From Calothrix sp. NIES-3974 (lineage in GTDB: Bacteria; Cyanobacteriota; Cyanobacteriia; Cyanobacteriales; Nostocaceae): a stretch of 64,000 nucleotides of DNA. Under the pieces are notes generated by a model. It was not told the DNA's origin. It was given only the letters and a program-made list of their open reading frames with translations, and made no database searches. The first letter of the stretch is position 1, and each line of letters opens with the position of its first letter. The translations under genes and the position numbers were made by a program. Below, one piece after another: positions 1-10,069 of the stretch. The stretch is from the NCBI RefSeq assembly GCF_002368395.1, contig NZ_AP018254.1, positions 1,240,001-1,304,000 of the forward strand, in the 5' to 3' direction.

Positions 1-213
1 GGAATTAGTCAATGATACTTTTAAATCTGCACCTTTGTCTCTAGAAATAGAATTAATCCCAGTATTCAACTCTCCCTCAACTAAATTCAGTGAATGGGGA
101 TTTTGGATATTGTTAGCACCTGTAGTTTCCGCTAGTACACTTGTGGTAGAAACTACAGGCAAAGTTGTACAAATTGTAATCAGCTTTTTATCAACCAATT
201 TATGACTTTTCAT
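1..213 (-). CDS. N-terminus of a secreted protein, cut by window edge
   Basis: Reading the minus strand from an ATG at 213 gives 71 codons open to the window edge. The N-terminus has positive residues (MKSHKLVDKK), a hydrophobic stretch and a likely signal peptidase site after VLA (about residue 28), so the product is probably exported. The mature start is polar and shows no recognisable domain. It lies on the same strand as the broken DUF11 gene about 1 kb upstream. The function is unknown and only the start is visible. Confidence 0.55.
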   Translation of the reverse strand, partial: MKSHKLVDKKLITICTTLPVVSTTSVLAETTGANNIQNPHSLNLVEGELNTGINSISRDKGADLKVSLTNS

Positions 214-1294
214 ATATTATTAATGACACCAACAATTCGTACTTTGAACTTAGTAATAGGAGACAGAATGCAGGAGACAGGATACAGAATGAAATATATG
301 GAGATATCTCAGAAGTTGTGGGGAAAGTTATTTTGAATACTTGACTTATCGTTTTTTGGAATTAACTAAGTCAGGAGAAGTGTAAGTAGGTGGGTGAGTG
401 GTACAAATTGTTGTTAAGAGGATGTTTGAAAAGTCGATTTTAATACTTGAATTATCGTCTTTGGGAGCAGGAAGAGAAAAGACAACTAGACCGTTTGAGA
501 TTCTTGACTATAATTCAGTCAGATTTAAAAAAAGTATTTTTTAGTAATTTGTAATTATCTTCTCAAGGAATAGGTACGTGAAAGGGAGAAGAACATTGAT
601 TGTTAAATTATCGATTCAAATATAGGAATCAGGTTTGATTTCCGAACTGACTTGTCAGGTGAGGGAACAGAGAATAGCAAGTGTACTGTATTTTATTCAA
701 AAATCAAATATTCATCCTATATAGACCTGGAGGGGTGAAAAAATTCCTACCAAAAAGACCCAACAAGGATAAGGTTCTAGATTGACTTTTATCGTTTTTT
801 CAGTAAATCTTCTATCACTTTTACAACATAAGCCTTTCTAGCTATATTGTCACCCCATCCTATATCAACACACCTAGCCTAATTTAACCCTCCATATCAA
901 AAGCAAACTATGTGGAGACACAACCGATTATCTAAATGCTGCAATACAACCTCTCTATCGGGACTTATATCGATTCTGTTGTACTTTGCAATAAATGAAA
1001 CTAGAATAATCAACGGCTACAGCCCCTAATATGTAGCAAACATGAGCGTAAACGATATTAAACATTTTTGAGGCAGAAATCAGCTTCAAACCCATACATG
1101 GGAAGGAAAATACACTACAGACTAAACAATGCTTGAAACCCAGATATAGCAAGAAACTATTCAAAACGATATCAAAGTATTGCTGTGTATGCATTTGAGT
1201 CGTTTTTTCGGCTATTTTTTGTCTAAGTCCCACTATGAAGATTTGATCGTTATGGAAAATCATCAATTACCCAAATCTAAAATCTCAAATCAAT
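214..1294. other. Intergenic region, no convincing gene
   Basis: About 1.1 kb with no supported gene. A 103-codon minus-strand frame at 955-1266 is open, but its Cys/Phe-rich translation matches nothing I know. Two related stretches carrying 'TTTTGAATACTTGACTTATCG'-like sequence lie near 327-368 and 430-470. The second matches, in inverted orientation, sequence near 2311-2344 on the far side of the broken DUF11 gene. Confidence 0.4.
419..452 (+). repeat. Left copy of an inverted repeat flanking the DUF11 pseudogene
   Basis: A stretch of about 34 bases beginning GAGGATGTTTGAAAAGTCG. It recurs in inverse orientation near 2311-2344 with only a few differences. Similar 'GAGGATGTT' sequence also appears near 20031. 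It is probably a dispersed repeat; whether the pair bounds a mobile element is unproven. Confidence 0.45.
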
Positions 1295-2215
1295 TCATTT
1301 TTCTTCCCTAAAAGCAGGAGTAACAGCAAAATTCATCCTCACCATTCCATTGGGTGCTAATTTCACCAATCTTGACTGACTATTCCGCTCAACTTTACGT
1401 TGATTAGGAGCAAGAATATAGCCAGGTAAACTAGTTAAATCCAACGTTCCTGTGCGATTACCAGCAATCACATTTGCCACTGAAAACATCCCATTACTAT
1501 CAGTTAAAATCCGATTTCCATCATCCAAAAAAATTACCGCATTTGGAACACCCGGTTCCCCATCCTGTTGTTCTCCATCGAAGTTTTTATCCACAAACAC
1601 CCGACCAATTAAAGTCCCGCAATCTGCAAATATTCCTGGACGCAAACGCAACTGGTGACTTGCAGTATTACTACGAATACTACCAACACTTGCTACTGCC
1701 AAATTTCGGCCGTTTCCCCGCAAAGCATCAGGAGTAACCGTCGCGGCATAGACCAGGTTAATAATACCTGATGGAGGTAAACTTCCGGCGAAATTTATAT
1801 TCAGGTTGCGATTATCCCTTGAAGTTGCTGTCACTGGAATATTTGTCACTGTGCCATTTTGATTTAAGGATGCTTGTAAACTGGAGGTTTCAGTCACCAA
1901 CCCCTGGGGAGAGGTATCCGTTAAACTTAAATTATTGGCATTGACCGTACCTGTATTACGAATTGCAATTCGATATAGTACCGTGTCACCGGGTTTAACA
2001 TTAATGGTATTGGCTGTTTTCGTAATTTGCAAACTGGGTACTTCCGCAGTAAATATAGTAGTATTTGTGTTGATTCAATTCAGATTATCACCGCCAAAAT
2101 TAGCTGTATTGGAAACTGCGATCGCAAATGCATGATAAATAGTTCCCATCGCAATTCCTGGGCATATAACAAATAACCAATAGTGATGTTTCCATCGATT
2201 AAATAAAAATTGCAT
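1295..2215 (-). pseudogene. DUF11/SdrD-B-like secreted protein interrupted by in-frame TGA
   Basis: From an ATG at 2215 the frame runs 46 codons through an N-terminal hydrophobic export signal (MQFLFNRWKHHYWLFVICPG...), meets a TGA at 2075-2077, and continues in the same frame for 259 codons to 1295. After the stop come a DUF11-type repeat (ITKTANT..VKPGDTVLYRIAIRNTG) and an SdrD-B-like Ig fold (GRVFVDKNFDGEQQDGEPGVPNA...DSNGMFSV). Such domains are typical of exported, often cell-surface, proteins. Sense on both sides of the TGA points to one gene broken by a point mutation, with sequencing error or readthrough as alternatives. A TTG at about 2032 could start a leaderless product, but that would lack the export signal. 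Confidence 0.75.
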
Positions 2216-3796
2216 GGGAAATAAATGATGAATAATCTATGACTGAAATTACCAATTACTAATCGCGAAAATGTTTAGTTATCTTCTCCCTACTTCCCAA
2301 AATGAGCTTGTTAAGTATTAAAATCAACTTTTAACACATCCTCTGAATCTGGCTGCTTGACAGAACTCTTGAAATGCTTGTTTAGCAAGGATTTTTTCTC
2401 TAAGCTTCGTCTGGTCATCTAGACTAAATTTATTGCCTGGAACCCTGATATTACCTGATCAACGCAGTCGAGACTGGGACGTACAATCAAAGATTTAAGG
2501 AGATGTGTCAGGCAGTCAGCCTCTTAATATTTGATTATCTTGAATGGTGAATGCACTGTGAAAAAAAACTAATTTTGAGGCAGATGCAGCGTGTCTCAAA
2601 GGATATGAAAACCGAATCAACCATCAATATATCTTTTGCGATATCCATCGATAACAGGTTTTTTACGTAAAAATAAACAAATCAATCTTAGTAATTACCT
2701 CATTAAGTACGTATACATACTGAAATACCATTACTGGAAAAAGCCTGGGAGTTTAGTTTCCATGATTGAAGAAGAGTATTTGAGGTGATTATAGGTGATG
2801 ATGTAATTTGCGACCTAATTTGTGGTGACTACTGATGATGGGAATTATTGTGTTTTCTATTTAACTATGCTTGTCAAGATAGCCAAGGCAAACATACCTA
2901 ATAAATAATAGGGCAAAACCTACTAACTACTTATCTGGAAAATTTATACCTTTAAAAAACATTTTCAGTATAATTATCGTCTAAAACCCGCCTTGATATC
3001 CAAAGGTAAAGTACGAATTAGCACTTCCAAATAATCCAGCTTTTTGTCACTGCAATCCCTCAAAGAAATTACCCGATATAATTGATTAGTTATTTAAATA
3101 CGCAAAAATGCAAAATTTGTATTTTCCCCCCTTTGCTCGACTTATTGAGAAAAATACTGTGTCTATTCTCAATATTAATGACTCTATTCTCAATTTTTTC
3201 ACGCAATTATCATACTTACAGGACTGATTATTGACATCTTGACAAATCCCAATTACGATAGTGTATATTACCGCCGGAGCTATATAAATAAAAAGCAGGT
3301 TCAGGGGTAATGCGATCGCAACAGTATTGTATGACTCGGGAATTTAAAAACTGAAATTTTAGCCAAGATGGTAGGGAAGCCTTGACACTTCCAAAACGAT
3401 ATAATTTGTTTAGAGAATTATTCAAATCATACCGTAAACGTTGCGGAGTGGGTTTAAAAGACTCCGAAACAACATTGGTTGAGAATCCTCTGTGTTTCAA
3501 CCAGGGAAGATGTCAAGTAGATGTAAATCTTGTATTTCACATCTTCATCGAAACTTTCCCCGAAATGGAATAGAAATCACATCCAAATCGACAACCTAAA
3601 TAACCCTATCTCACATCTTGCACCAAAAAAATTGATGGAAATAAAATACTCAATATAAAGCCAAAAGTATCATTTTAGCGTTAAAAGTGAACAAGAGTAC
3701 TGTAGCTATATCGCTTTTATTTTGAAATTCAACGTATGTATACGTAAAGGTGCAAGATATAAACTATGGTTTCACAAAAATTCTCCACCTGCTTCC
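2216..3796. other. Long intergenic region without a supported gene
   Basis: About 1.6 kb between the DUF11 pseudogene and ftsI. The only open frames (90 codons at 3228-3500 minus, 63 codons at 3382-3573 plus) overlap on opposite strands and translate to unrecognisable sequence. I found no RNA gene and no strong hairpin. It may be decayed sequence. Confidence 0.4.
2311..2344 (-). repeat. Right copy of the inverted repeat
   Basis: Carries TTAAGTATTAAAATCAACTT followed by TTAACACATCCTC. Its reverse complement resembles 419-452. No transposase frame lies between the copies. Confidence 0.45.
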
Positions 3797-5611
3797 CTAC
3801 TGCTTAAGGCTGGGGGGAATTTTTTCAATAGTAATTAAAGCTTCCATCACCTTCTTAGAAATAGGTGCAGCCACCGTTCCACCATAGGCATCTTTACCCT
3901 TGGGTTCATCGACAATTGCCAAGACAACATAACGAGGTTGTTGAGCAGGGAGAATACTGACAAAACTGGTAATTCTGGCACTAGAATAACCACCACTTTG
4001 ACTGGCTTTTTCCGCAGTACCGGTTTTCCCAGCAATTCGATATCCAGGAATTCTGGCATTTTTCCCAGTTCCCCCAGCAACCACTGTTTCCATCATTTCT
4101 ACCACTCGTTGGGTGGTCATGGGTGAAAATATTTGCCGAGGAGCAGCAAAGGATGGTGCATCATGAATTTTACCTTCGCTATCCACCAAACCCTTGACGG
4201 TGTGGGGGGAAACTAACTTGCCACCGTTAGCTAGCGCGCCAATCATTTGTACTAACTGGAGTGGTGTGAGGGAAAAACCCTGACCAAAGGATGCTGTTGC
4301 AGGTTCAATGGGGGTAGAAGCGAATTCATCTTGAGGTTTGAGTCTACTCGATATTGACCCGAATAAATCTGTTTGCACCGCTTGTCCTAGTCCTAACCGT
4401 TCCAGCCAACCATAGTACGCATGGGGACGCATTTTTTGAATTATTTGCACCATACCGATATTACTGGAATGTTCCAGGATTTGGGCAATATTTATTCTAC
4501 CGTAGCGCTTATTGCCAGCATTTTTGATCCAACGGTCGTACACTTGGTAGGAACCATTATCCACGAAGGTATCGTGAGGTTGGATTACACCATTTTCGAG
4601 AGCGATCGCCACGTTTAAAGGTTTAAATGTGGAACCGGGTTCATATAAATCTGTCACTGTCCAGTTTTTCAGCAGTGACATATCGGCTTTACTAAATTCA
4701 TTGGGATTGAAGGTGGGGTGATTAACCATCGCTAACAACCCGCCATCATAGGCATCCATCACAATCACGGCACCGCGTTTCGCTCGATAACGCTGTATTT
4801 GTTCCTTGAGGGCATTACGAGCTACCCGTTGCAGACGACTATCGATGGTTAATTGTAGTTTAAAGTCATCAAAATCAATAAATCCCTCCGGTGCATAATC
4901 AGGCATCAAGACCCCTTGACGGGTACGGTTTAAACGTAGGGTTTTCAGTTTTCGCTCCAATAACCTTTCTTGGGTTTGTTCGATTCCCGCTTGTCCCTTA
5001 CGATTAGCATTGACAAACCCTAAAGTTTCTGCCACCAGTTCATCTTGGGGATAGAACCTGGCATACTTTTGGCGTAGGTCTAACCCGTCTAAGCGTAATT
5101 GCACAATCCGGTTTCGATCCTCTTCCGAAAGCCGTTGATGGAGGATTATGCCGCTTTTTTGGCGTTGAAATTTTTGTTCTAAATCGCTAACTTCCTGATT
5201 TAAAATCGGCGCTAGGGCTGTGGCAACTTCTGCAAAGGATTTTTTAAACAGGTTGGGATGGGCATAGAGAGTATACACGGGCTGATCGATAGCCAGAAAA
5301 TTGCCATTACGATCAATAATAGAACGACGGGGCATATAGGGACGCAAAGTCAGCATTTGTTGATTACGTGCCCTTTGAGCTAGTGTCGCACCATCGACAA
5401 TTTGTAAGCGATACAAGTTCAAGATTAAACCCAATCCGCTCACAATTAATACACCCCACGCCATGAACAATCTGGATTTGATTACCGGATTATTGGACTG
5501 AGAACTAGCACCTGTTTTCCCTCTCAAATGGGATTCTGGTTGCTGTCCCAAACGTTCTTTGACCCGTGATGGAACTTGCCAATTACGTCTGCTGCGATAT
5601 TTCTGTTTCAT
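3797..5611 (-). CDS. ftsI: Septal peptidoglycan transpeptidase FtsI (class B PBP)
   Basis: A 604-residue class B penicillin-binding protein that cross-links septal peptidoglycan on the outer face of the cytoplasmic membrane. The order is a basic cytoplasmic tail (1-46), one membrane segment (about 47-66), a PBP dimerisation domain (about 85-230) and a transpeptidase domain. All three catalytic motifs are present: STFK at 327-330 (nucleophile Ser327), SSN at 382-384 and KTGT at 529-532. Length and architecture match PBP3/FtsI, and no PASTA domain is present. The ATG start lies 6 bp after the stop of the FtsL-like gene, which implies co-transcription. Confidence 0.93.
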   Translation of the reverse strand: MKQKYRSRRNWQVPSRVKERLGQQPESHLRGKTGASSQSNNPVIKSRLFMAWGVLIVSGLGLILNLYRLQIVDGATLAQRARNQQMLTLRPYMPRRSIIDRNGNFLAIDQPVYTLYAHPNLFKKSFAEVATALAPILNQEVSDLEQKFQRQKSGIILHQRLSEEDRNRIVQLRLDGLDLRQKYARFYPQDELVAETLGFVNANRKGQAGIEQTQERLLERKLKTLRLNRTRQGVLMPDYAPEGFIDFDDFKLQLTIDSRLQRVARNALKEQIQRYRAKRGAVIVMDAYDGGLLAMVNHPTFNPNEFSKADMSLLKNWTVTDLYEPGSTFKPLNVAIALENGVIQPHDTFVDNGSYQVYDRWIKNAGNKRYGRINIAQILEHSSNIGMVQIIQKMRPHAYYGWLERLGLGQAVQTDLFGSISSRLKPQDEFASTPIEPATASFGQGFSLTPLQLVQMIGALANGGKLVSPHTVKGLVDSEGKIHDAPSFAAPRQIFSPMTTQRVVEMMETVVAGGTGKNARIPGYRIAGKTGTAEKASQSGGYSSARITSFVSILPAQQPRYVVLAIVDEPKGKDAYGGTVAAPISKKVMEALITIEKIPPSLKQ

Positions 5612-5617
5612 CCTTTT

Positions 5618-6286
5618 CTAGTATCCCATCGGAGTAGTTTGGTTGCGAAAATTATGGGGTTGTTCTTCAGTCGGCTGGTTGAAGTTATTCCCAGATGATG
5701 TCCCAGAAACGGCAGAAGGGATAAATATGGCCGTTGCGGGAGTCGGTGTCACCATTCCAGTGGAAGGCTTTTCCGCTTCCCGAATAATTTGGTTTTTGAG
5801 AACTTCGTTCTTGGTTGTTAACTGTTGTTCATGCTTTTGTAAACGTTGCAATTCTTGATATGCCATCCCCCAGGATTGTTGGGAATACACATTCAAGGCA
5901 TAAACAGCAAGAGTCGCACTTACTAACCCAAATGTCATGAGGGAAGAGTAGCGCTGTATTTGCTGGATTTTTTTCAGCCAAAAGGGTACTTCTTCCAAAG
6001 TTGGCATCAATGGTATTTTTTGCTGAATTTTTGCTGTTTTCTCTGGGGAATTAGCCCTAGCTCTTGGACTTGGGGAACTAGTCGGGACACGTTTTTTGCT
6101 CGGTGCTGGTTGACGACTTGATAGGGGTAATTCCGGTTTGACAACTGCTTGACCAGGATTGGCTGTCGAATTGATTTGATTTACATGTAATGGCGCACGA
6201 CGACGTACTGGTTTCGACCCTGGCCAACCACTTTTGCTGATGTAGGGATTGGGGGAGTTATTCCCTGATTTACGAGTAACAGCCAT
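5618..6286 (-). CDS. FtsL-like division protein, single TM plus coiled coil
   Basis: 222 residues. A long basic, Pro/Ser-rich cytoplasmic tail (1-105) leads into one membrane segment (about 114-133), then a short heptad-like coiled coil (about 138-171, QELQRLQKHEQQLTTKNEVL) and a polar tail. This bitopic layout and the position directly upstream of ftsI match FtsL/DivIC-type divisome proteins, which diverge strongly in sequence. Function is inferred from topology and synteny rather than sequence identity. The tail is longer than in E. coli FtsL, as is plausible for a cyanobacterium. Confidence 0.65.
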   Translation of the reverse strand: MAVTRKSGNNSPNPYISKSGWPGSKPVRRRAPLHVNQINSTANPGQAVVKPELPLSSRQPAPSKKRVPTSSPSPRARANSPEKTAKIQQKIPLMPTLEEVPFWLKKIQQIQRYSSLMTFGLVSATLAVYALNVYSQQSWGMAYQELQRLQKHEQQLTTKNEVLKNQIIREAEKPSTGMVTPTPATAIFIPSAVSGTSSGNNFNQPTEEQPHNFRNQTTPMGY

Positions 6287-6805
6287 AATCTTCTCGGTGG
6301 GATATCTACAAGAAAGTAATAACGTTGTATCTTAAGCTTTCATCTGGTTATTTGCCATATTCAGCAGTATCTTAATCCAATTCTTGGCACTCTTGAATAT
6401 GTTGTGGAGACGATTCTCGATTTTCCAGAAAATTGTGTTTTGAAATCGATCTCAGGGTATTGTATTTTAGGCAACCTATCGGACTATAAATCGTCAATAC
6501 TCCGAATATTCAGAGAATATCAAGAATTAATGAACAAAAAGAATCCCTACACATCAATAATTTAACCTCCTTCTCAGTATCTTTTTAGTACGAAATAAAA
6601 CAAATACATGCAGCCAGGACTACGTAGAGTACCAGATATTTGGGCAAAAGTCATCCCATCTTCAGGAGAAATTTATTTTTTTGTCCACCTGATAAGCTAA
6701 AGTTTTGTTAAGATATGTATTGTCAGCATTTATCAAGCGGAATCAGTCAGTCAGGCTGTGGAGTATACAGATAACTGCTAACACACTGTAAATTAGGTAT
6801 TAATC
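6287..6805. other. Intergenic region upstream of the ftsL-like/ftsI pair
   Basis: 519 bp between divergently oriented genes, so it should carry promoters for both the ftsL-like gene and the small membrane protein gene. No clear operator, riboswitch or terminator is visible. Confidence 0.4.
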
Positions 6806-6961
6806 ATGAGTTACATGTTTTTTGATGAAGCCCTACATATGTTCGTAAATGCCTTTTTGGCGTCAATTGTGGTTTTAATTGCAGTATCCGGAATTGGCAT
6901 TGCGATTGTTGAGAGCCTGGAAAAGTCGGATAGTCACTACCCCTCTAAATACTCTCGTTAG
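6806..6961 (+). CDS. 51-residue single-pass membrane protein
   Basis: ATG at 6806, TAG at 6959-6961. The product begins MSYMFFDEALHMF, has one hydrophobic helix (about residues 12-36, rich in Ala/Ile/Val) and ends in a charged tail (ESLEKSDSHYPSKYSR). The amphipathic start, helix and polar tail resemble the small accessory subunits of cyanobacterial thylakoid complexes, but I cannot assign it to a family. It stands alone, transcribed away from the ftsL-like gene. Confidence 0.55.
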   Translation: MSYMFFDEALHMFVNAFLASIVVLIAVSGIGIAIVESLEKSDSHYPSKYSR

Positions 6962-7588
6962 AATTTTGTCTATATCCTTGCTTGTAATCGCAAGATAATT
7001 AGTATTTCGCCGATTCGTCTTCTGCATTACTCCGGAAAAGCAGAACTAGAGAAAATACATTTGGGAAAATGCATTGACAATTACCATATCTGTCAGTCCA
7101 TTCCAGCCTATTGTCATCAATTTCATCTGCCGATTTGGGATTTGGTCATAGAAACAACTATTCGATGACATAAGTTTGCTTTCAACGTACAAGTGTAAAT
7201 CCATATATATTGCCCCTGTGACGGTATACATTCATGGGTTGTAGGGGAATGTATCACCAGTGAGAAATAGGTAAGGCTTTGACAATTAAATTCAACGATC
7301 CGCAAAATGCGTAAATCTTCACAAATAGTATCGTTGATTAAAAAGTCCTATGGTAAGATATTTTTTTCCTTGGTTTAGAACCATTAGTGTATCGCATTTA
7401 CAACTCAAGAGTGTGAACTAATAATTTTGTAATTTTGCAAGCCCCATTCCTAATATCTAAACTATCTAAACAAGGTTAACTTGTTTTTCTCTGCATAAAT
7501 TAAATAGCGAAACCCCAAGGGAGATGTTACTGGATAAATCTGTCGCAGTTGCATTTTTAGGGGTTGCAACTAACATCATGGTTTGTTG

Positions 7589-7620
7589 ACTAACATACGC
7601 AAGCCGATGTGTTAGTTTTT
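7589..7620 (+). terminator. Possible weak rho-independent terminator
   Basis: ACTAACA at 7589-7595 pairs with TGTTAGT at 7610-7616 and is followed by a T run. The stem is only 7 bp and A/T-rich, so the call is tentative. Confidence 0.3.
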
Positions 7621-7657
7621 ACATTTTATTGGGCACACTGAGAATATCGAAAGTAAG

Positions 7658-7718
7658 CGTTGCACCGCCACTTATGTCTAAATTTTCAGTTTAAGTGCAA
7701 CGTTATTTTTTCTTTTTT
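7658..7718 (+). terminator. U-tailed hairpin in the leader of the TerB-like gene
   Basis: CGTTGCAC at 7658-7665 pairs perfectly with GTGCAACG at 7695-7702 and is followed by TTATTTTTTCTTTTTT. The 29-base loop is long for a simple terminator. It ends about 25 bp before the ATG at 7743, so it could be an attenuator of that gene. Confidence 0.4.
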
Positions 7719-7742
7719 ACCAAAAAATAGGATAGCACTAAA

Positions 7743-8186
7743 ATGAGTTTATTTGACAATATTCTCGGTAATAATACGGTTGAGAATAAACTAACTGCGA
7801 CGGAAGCATTTGCAGCCATAACCCTGGTTGCAGTAGCCTGTGATGGTTATCTGAGCGATAAAGAGGCAGAAAGTGTTTGTTTCGCATTGTCAAAAATCCA
7901 TCTTTTTCAAGGTTATTCGCGGGAAAGAATCAACGCCTTGTTAGAGAAGTTGCTAGAAGTTCTCCGGAATAACGGTTTAAATGCCCTATTTAATGCTGCA
8001 AAAGCCTCTTTAAGCGAAGAGATGCGTGAATCAGCCTTTGCGATCGCCGTAGATTTAGTACTGATGGATGGCAAGGTGACATCGGAAGAGCATGAATTTT
8101 TAAACGATTTGTGTCAAGCTTTAGGAATCAAACGGGAAATGGCGATGCAAATTGTACAGGTGATGATGATTAAACATCGGAGTTAG
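7743..8186 (+). CDS. TerB-family protein
   Basis: 147 residues, all-helical in appearance, with two acidic motifs placed like the TerB/DUF533 metal-binding helices: VACDGYLSDKE (D34, E41) and VLMDGKVTSEEHEF (D109, E115/E116). TerB-type proteins bind divalent metal and associate with membrane stress complexes, and many cyanobacterial copies lie outside any ter operon, as here. The precise role is unknown. The next gene follows after about 100 bp on the same strand. Confidence 0.75.
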   Translation: MSLFDNILGNNTVENKLTATEAFAAITLVAVACDGYLSDKEAESVCFALSKIHLFQGYSRERINALLEKLLEVLRNNGLNALFNAAKASLSEEMRESAFAIAVDLVLMDGKVTSEEHEFLNDLCQALGIKREMAMQIVQVMMIKHRS

Positions 8187-8289
8187 ATGGGTAGGGGTAG
8201 GGAAGTGGAATTTTCCGCATACATTTATCAGTGCGGAAAAGACGGATGGCTGCGATAATCAAAAAGTTGTTGCGCAAATTCTGACCACA

Positions 8290-9834
8290 ATGATGACAGA
8301 TACAGCCCTTCCCCCCGTCATTCACAAGATGTTACAAGCTGACTTCTATCCCCATCCGGTGGAGGAACCGATTCAGTTAGTACAAACCCATTGTTCCTAT
8401 GTACTGTTAACTGGGGAGTTTGTTTATAAAGTCAAAAAACCGGTGGATTTCGGCTTTTTGAATTATTCAACTTTGGCAAAAAGAAAGTTTTATTGTTACG
8501 AAGAATTACGACTAAATCAACGGGGTGCAGCCGAGCTATATTTAGAAGTGGTGGCGATTACCACCAGCAACGGTGATTATGTGTTGGGTGGTGAGGGAGA
8601 AGCTGTCGAATATGCATTAAAAATGCGTCAGTTTCCAGCCGATGGTTTGTTGAGTACAAGGTTTGAAAATGGTACGATTACAGCGGGGGAGATAGAAGAA
8701 CTAGGTCGGGTTGTTGCCAATTACCATCGCCATACCGAAACCAACGATTATATTCGCAGTTTCGGGACAGTGGAAAAGGTGCGGGAATCGATTGATCAAA
8801 ACTACGAGCAAACGGAAGTTTATATTGGTAAAGCCCAAACCCTGAGCCAATTTGAACAAACCAAAGCCTATACAGATAATTTTTTTGCCACCAAAGTCGA
8901 GCTATTTAACCAACGTTGTGCAAATAACTTCATTCGTGAGTGTCACGGAGATTTGCACATGGGAAATATCTGCTGTTGGCAAGGGCAAATTTTGTTATTT
9001 GATTGTATAGAATTTAATGAACCGTTTCGGTTTGTGGATGTGATGTACGATGTTGCCTTTGCGGTGATGGATTTACAAGCTCGACACCGACCGGATTTGG
9101 CCAATATCTTTTTAAATACCTATTTGGAGCAAACTGGTGATTGGGAAGGGTTGCAGGTATTGCCACTGTATTTGAGTCGTCAAGCCTATGTGCGGGCTAA
9201 GGTAACATCTTTTTTACTAGATGACTCCGCAATTTCCCCAGCAGCCAAACAACAAGCAGCCGCAACAGCAGCAGCCTATTACCGTCAAGCTTGGGAATAT
9301 ACCCAAACCCACCAGGGGAAAATTTTCCTGATGTCGGGGGTATCAGGTTCCGGGAAAAGCACTACAGCTAAGTATATTTCCCAACATTCAGGGGCGATTT
9401 TAATTCGTTCCGATGCGGTGCGTAAGCATTTAGCGGGAATTGGGTTATTAGAACGGGGTGGAGAGGAAATTTATACACCAGAAATGACCGCTAAAACCTA
9501 TGGTCGGTTATCAGAACTAGGAATTTTGTTAGCCCAGCAAGGTTGGACAGTGATTCTAGATGCCAAATTCGACCGGGTGGAATTACGGCAAAATGTGCTG
9601 AAACCAGCCATAAATGCCCAAATTCCCGTGCAAATCATTGAATGTGTTGCACCGGAAAGCGTCCTCAGAAGTCGTTTAGAAGCGCGTACTGGTGATATTG
9701 CCGATGCCACAGCAGACCTGTTAACATCCCAGTTAGCAGCAGCCGAGCCATTTACAGAGGAAGAGAAAAACTATGTCAAGACTTTAGATACCACTTCTGC
9801 GATCGCACCACAATTGTTAGATTGGGGATTCTAG
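8290..9834 (+). CDS. Bifunctional APH-like kinase / P-loop ATP-binding protein
   Basis: 514 residues with two domains. The N-terminal half (about 20-330) is an aminoglycoside-phosphotransferase/protein-kinase-like fold: HGD at 219-221, Asn226 and the metal-binding FDCIEF (Asp238). The C-terminal domain begins with a Walker A motif, GVSGSGKST at 350-358, followed by an RSD motif, as in zeta-toxin and gluconate-kinase-type small-molecule kinases. This fusion is widespread in bacteria, but its substrate is not known to me. No resistance gene context is visible. Two ATGs start the frame (8290 and 8293). Confidence 0.8.
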   Translation: MMTDTALPPVIHKMLQADFYPHPVEEPIQLVQTHCSYVLLTGEFVYKVKKPVDFGFLNYSTLAKRKFYCYEELRLNQRGAAELYLEVVAITTSNGDYVLGGEGEAVEYALKMRQFPADGLLSTRFENGTITAGEIEELGRVVANYHRHTETNDYIRSFGTVEKVRESIDQNYEQTEVYIGKAQTLSQFEQTKAYTDNFFATKVELFNQRCANNFIRECHGDLHMGNICCWQGQILLFDCIEFNEPFRFVDVMYDVAFAVMDLQARHRPDLANIFLNTYLEQTGDWEGLQVLPLYLSRQAYVRAKVTSFLLDDSAISPAAKQQAAATAAAYYRQAWEYTQTHQGKIFLMSGVSGSGKSTTAKYISQHSGAILIRSDAVRKHLAGIGLLERGGEEIYTPEMTAKTYGRLSELGILLAQQGWTVILDAKFDRVELRQNVLKPAINAQIPVQIIECVAPESVLRSRLEARTGDIADATADLLTSQLAAAEPFTEEEKNYVKTLDTTSAIAPQLLDWGF

Positions 9835-10069
9835 ATTTGAGATTTTGGATTATGCTTACGGATATGTGCAGCATCATCGTAATATTTTCATATTTTTCAT
9901 CCGTATCCCTATAGACGTTGAATTAACGGGTTGATTTTCCCACCACCCCTACTCCCTGAAAGTGAGGGACTTGTGAGAAAGAAATCCAGGTTATGGGTCT
10001 ACGGATTTTGGATTATTTAGTCACCTTTCCTCTTACTGTTATTAATTAACCGAATCAACCTCTAGACTT

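Larger units (their letters stand above)
6962..7742. other. Intergenic region with two possible hairpins
   Basis: 781 bp. Minus-strand frames at 7046-7231 and 7123-7305 overlap each other and look random. The only structure is two U-tailed hairpins at 7589-7620 and 7658-7718, annotated separately, ahead of the TerB-like gene. Confidence 0.4.

Noticed and set aside
955-1266. 103-codon minus-strand frame
   Set aside because: Composition is odd (many Cys/Phe), no family is recognised, and there is no ribosome site.
3228-3573. Overlapping 90- and 63-codon frames on opposite strands
   Set aside because: Mutual overlap and non-protein-like translations.
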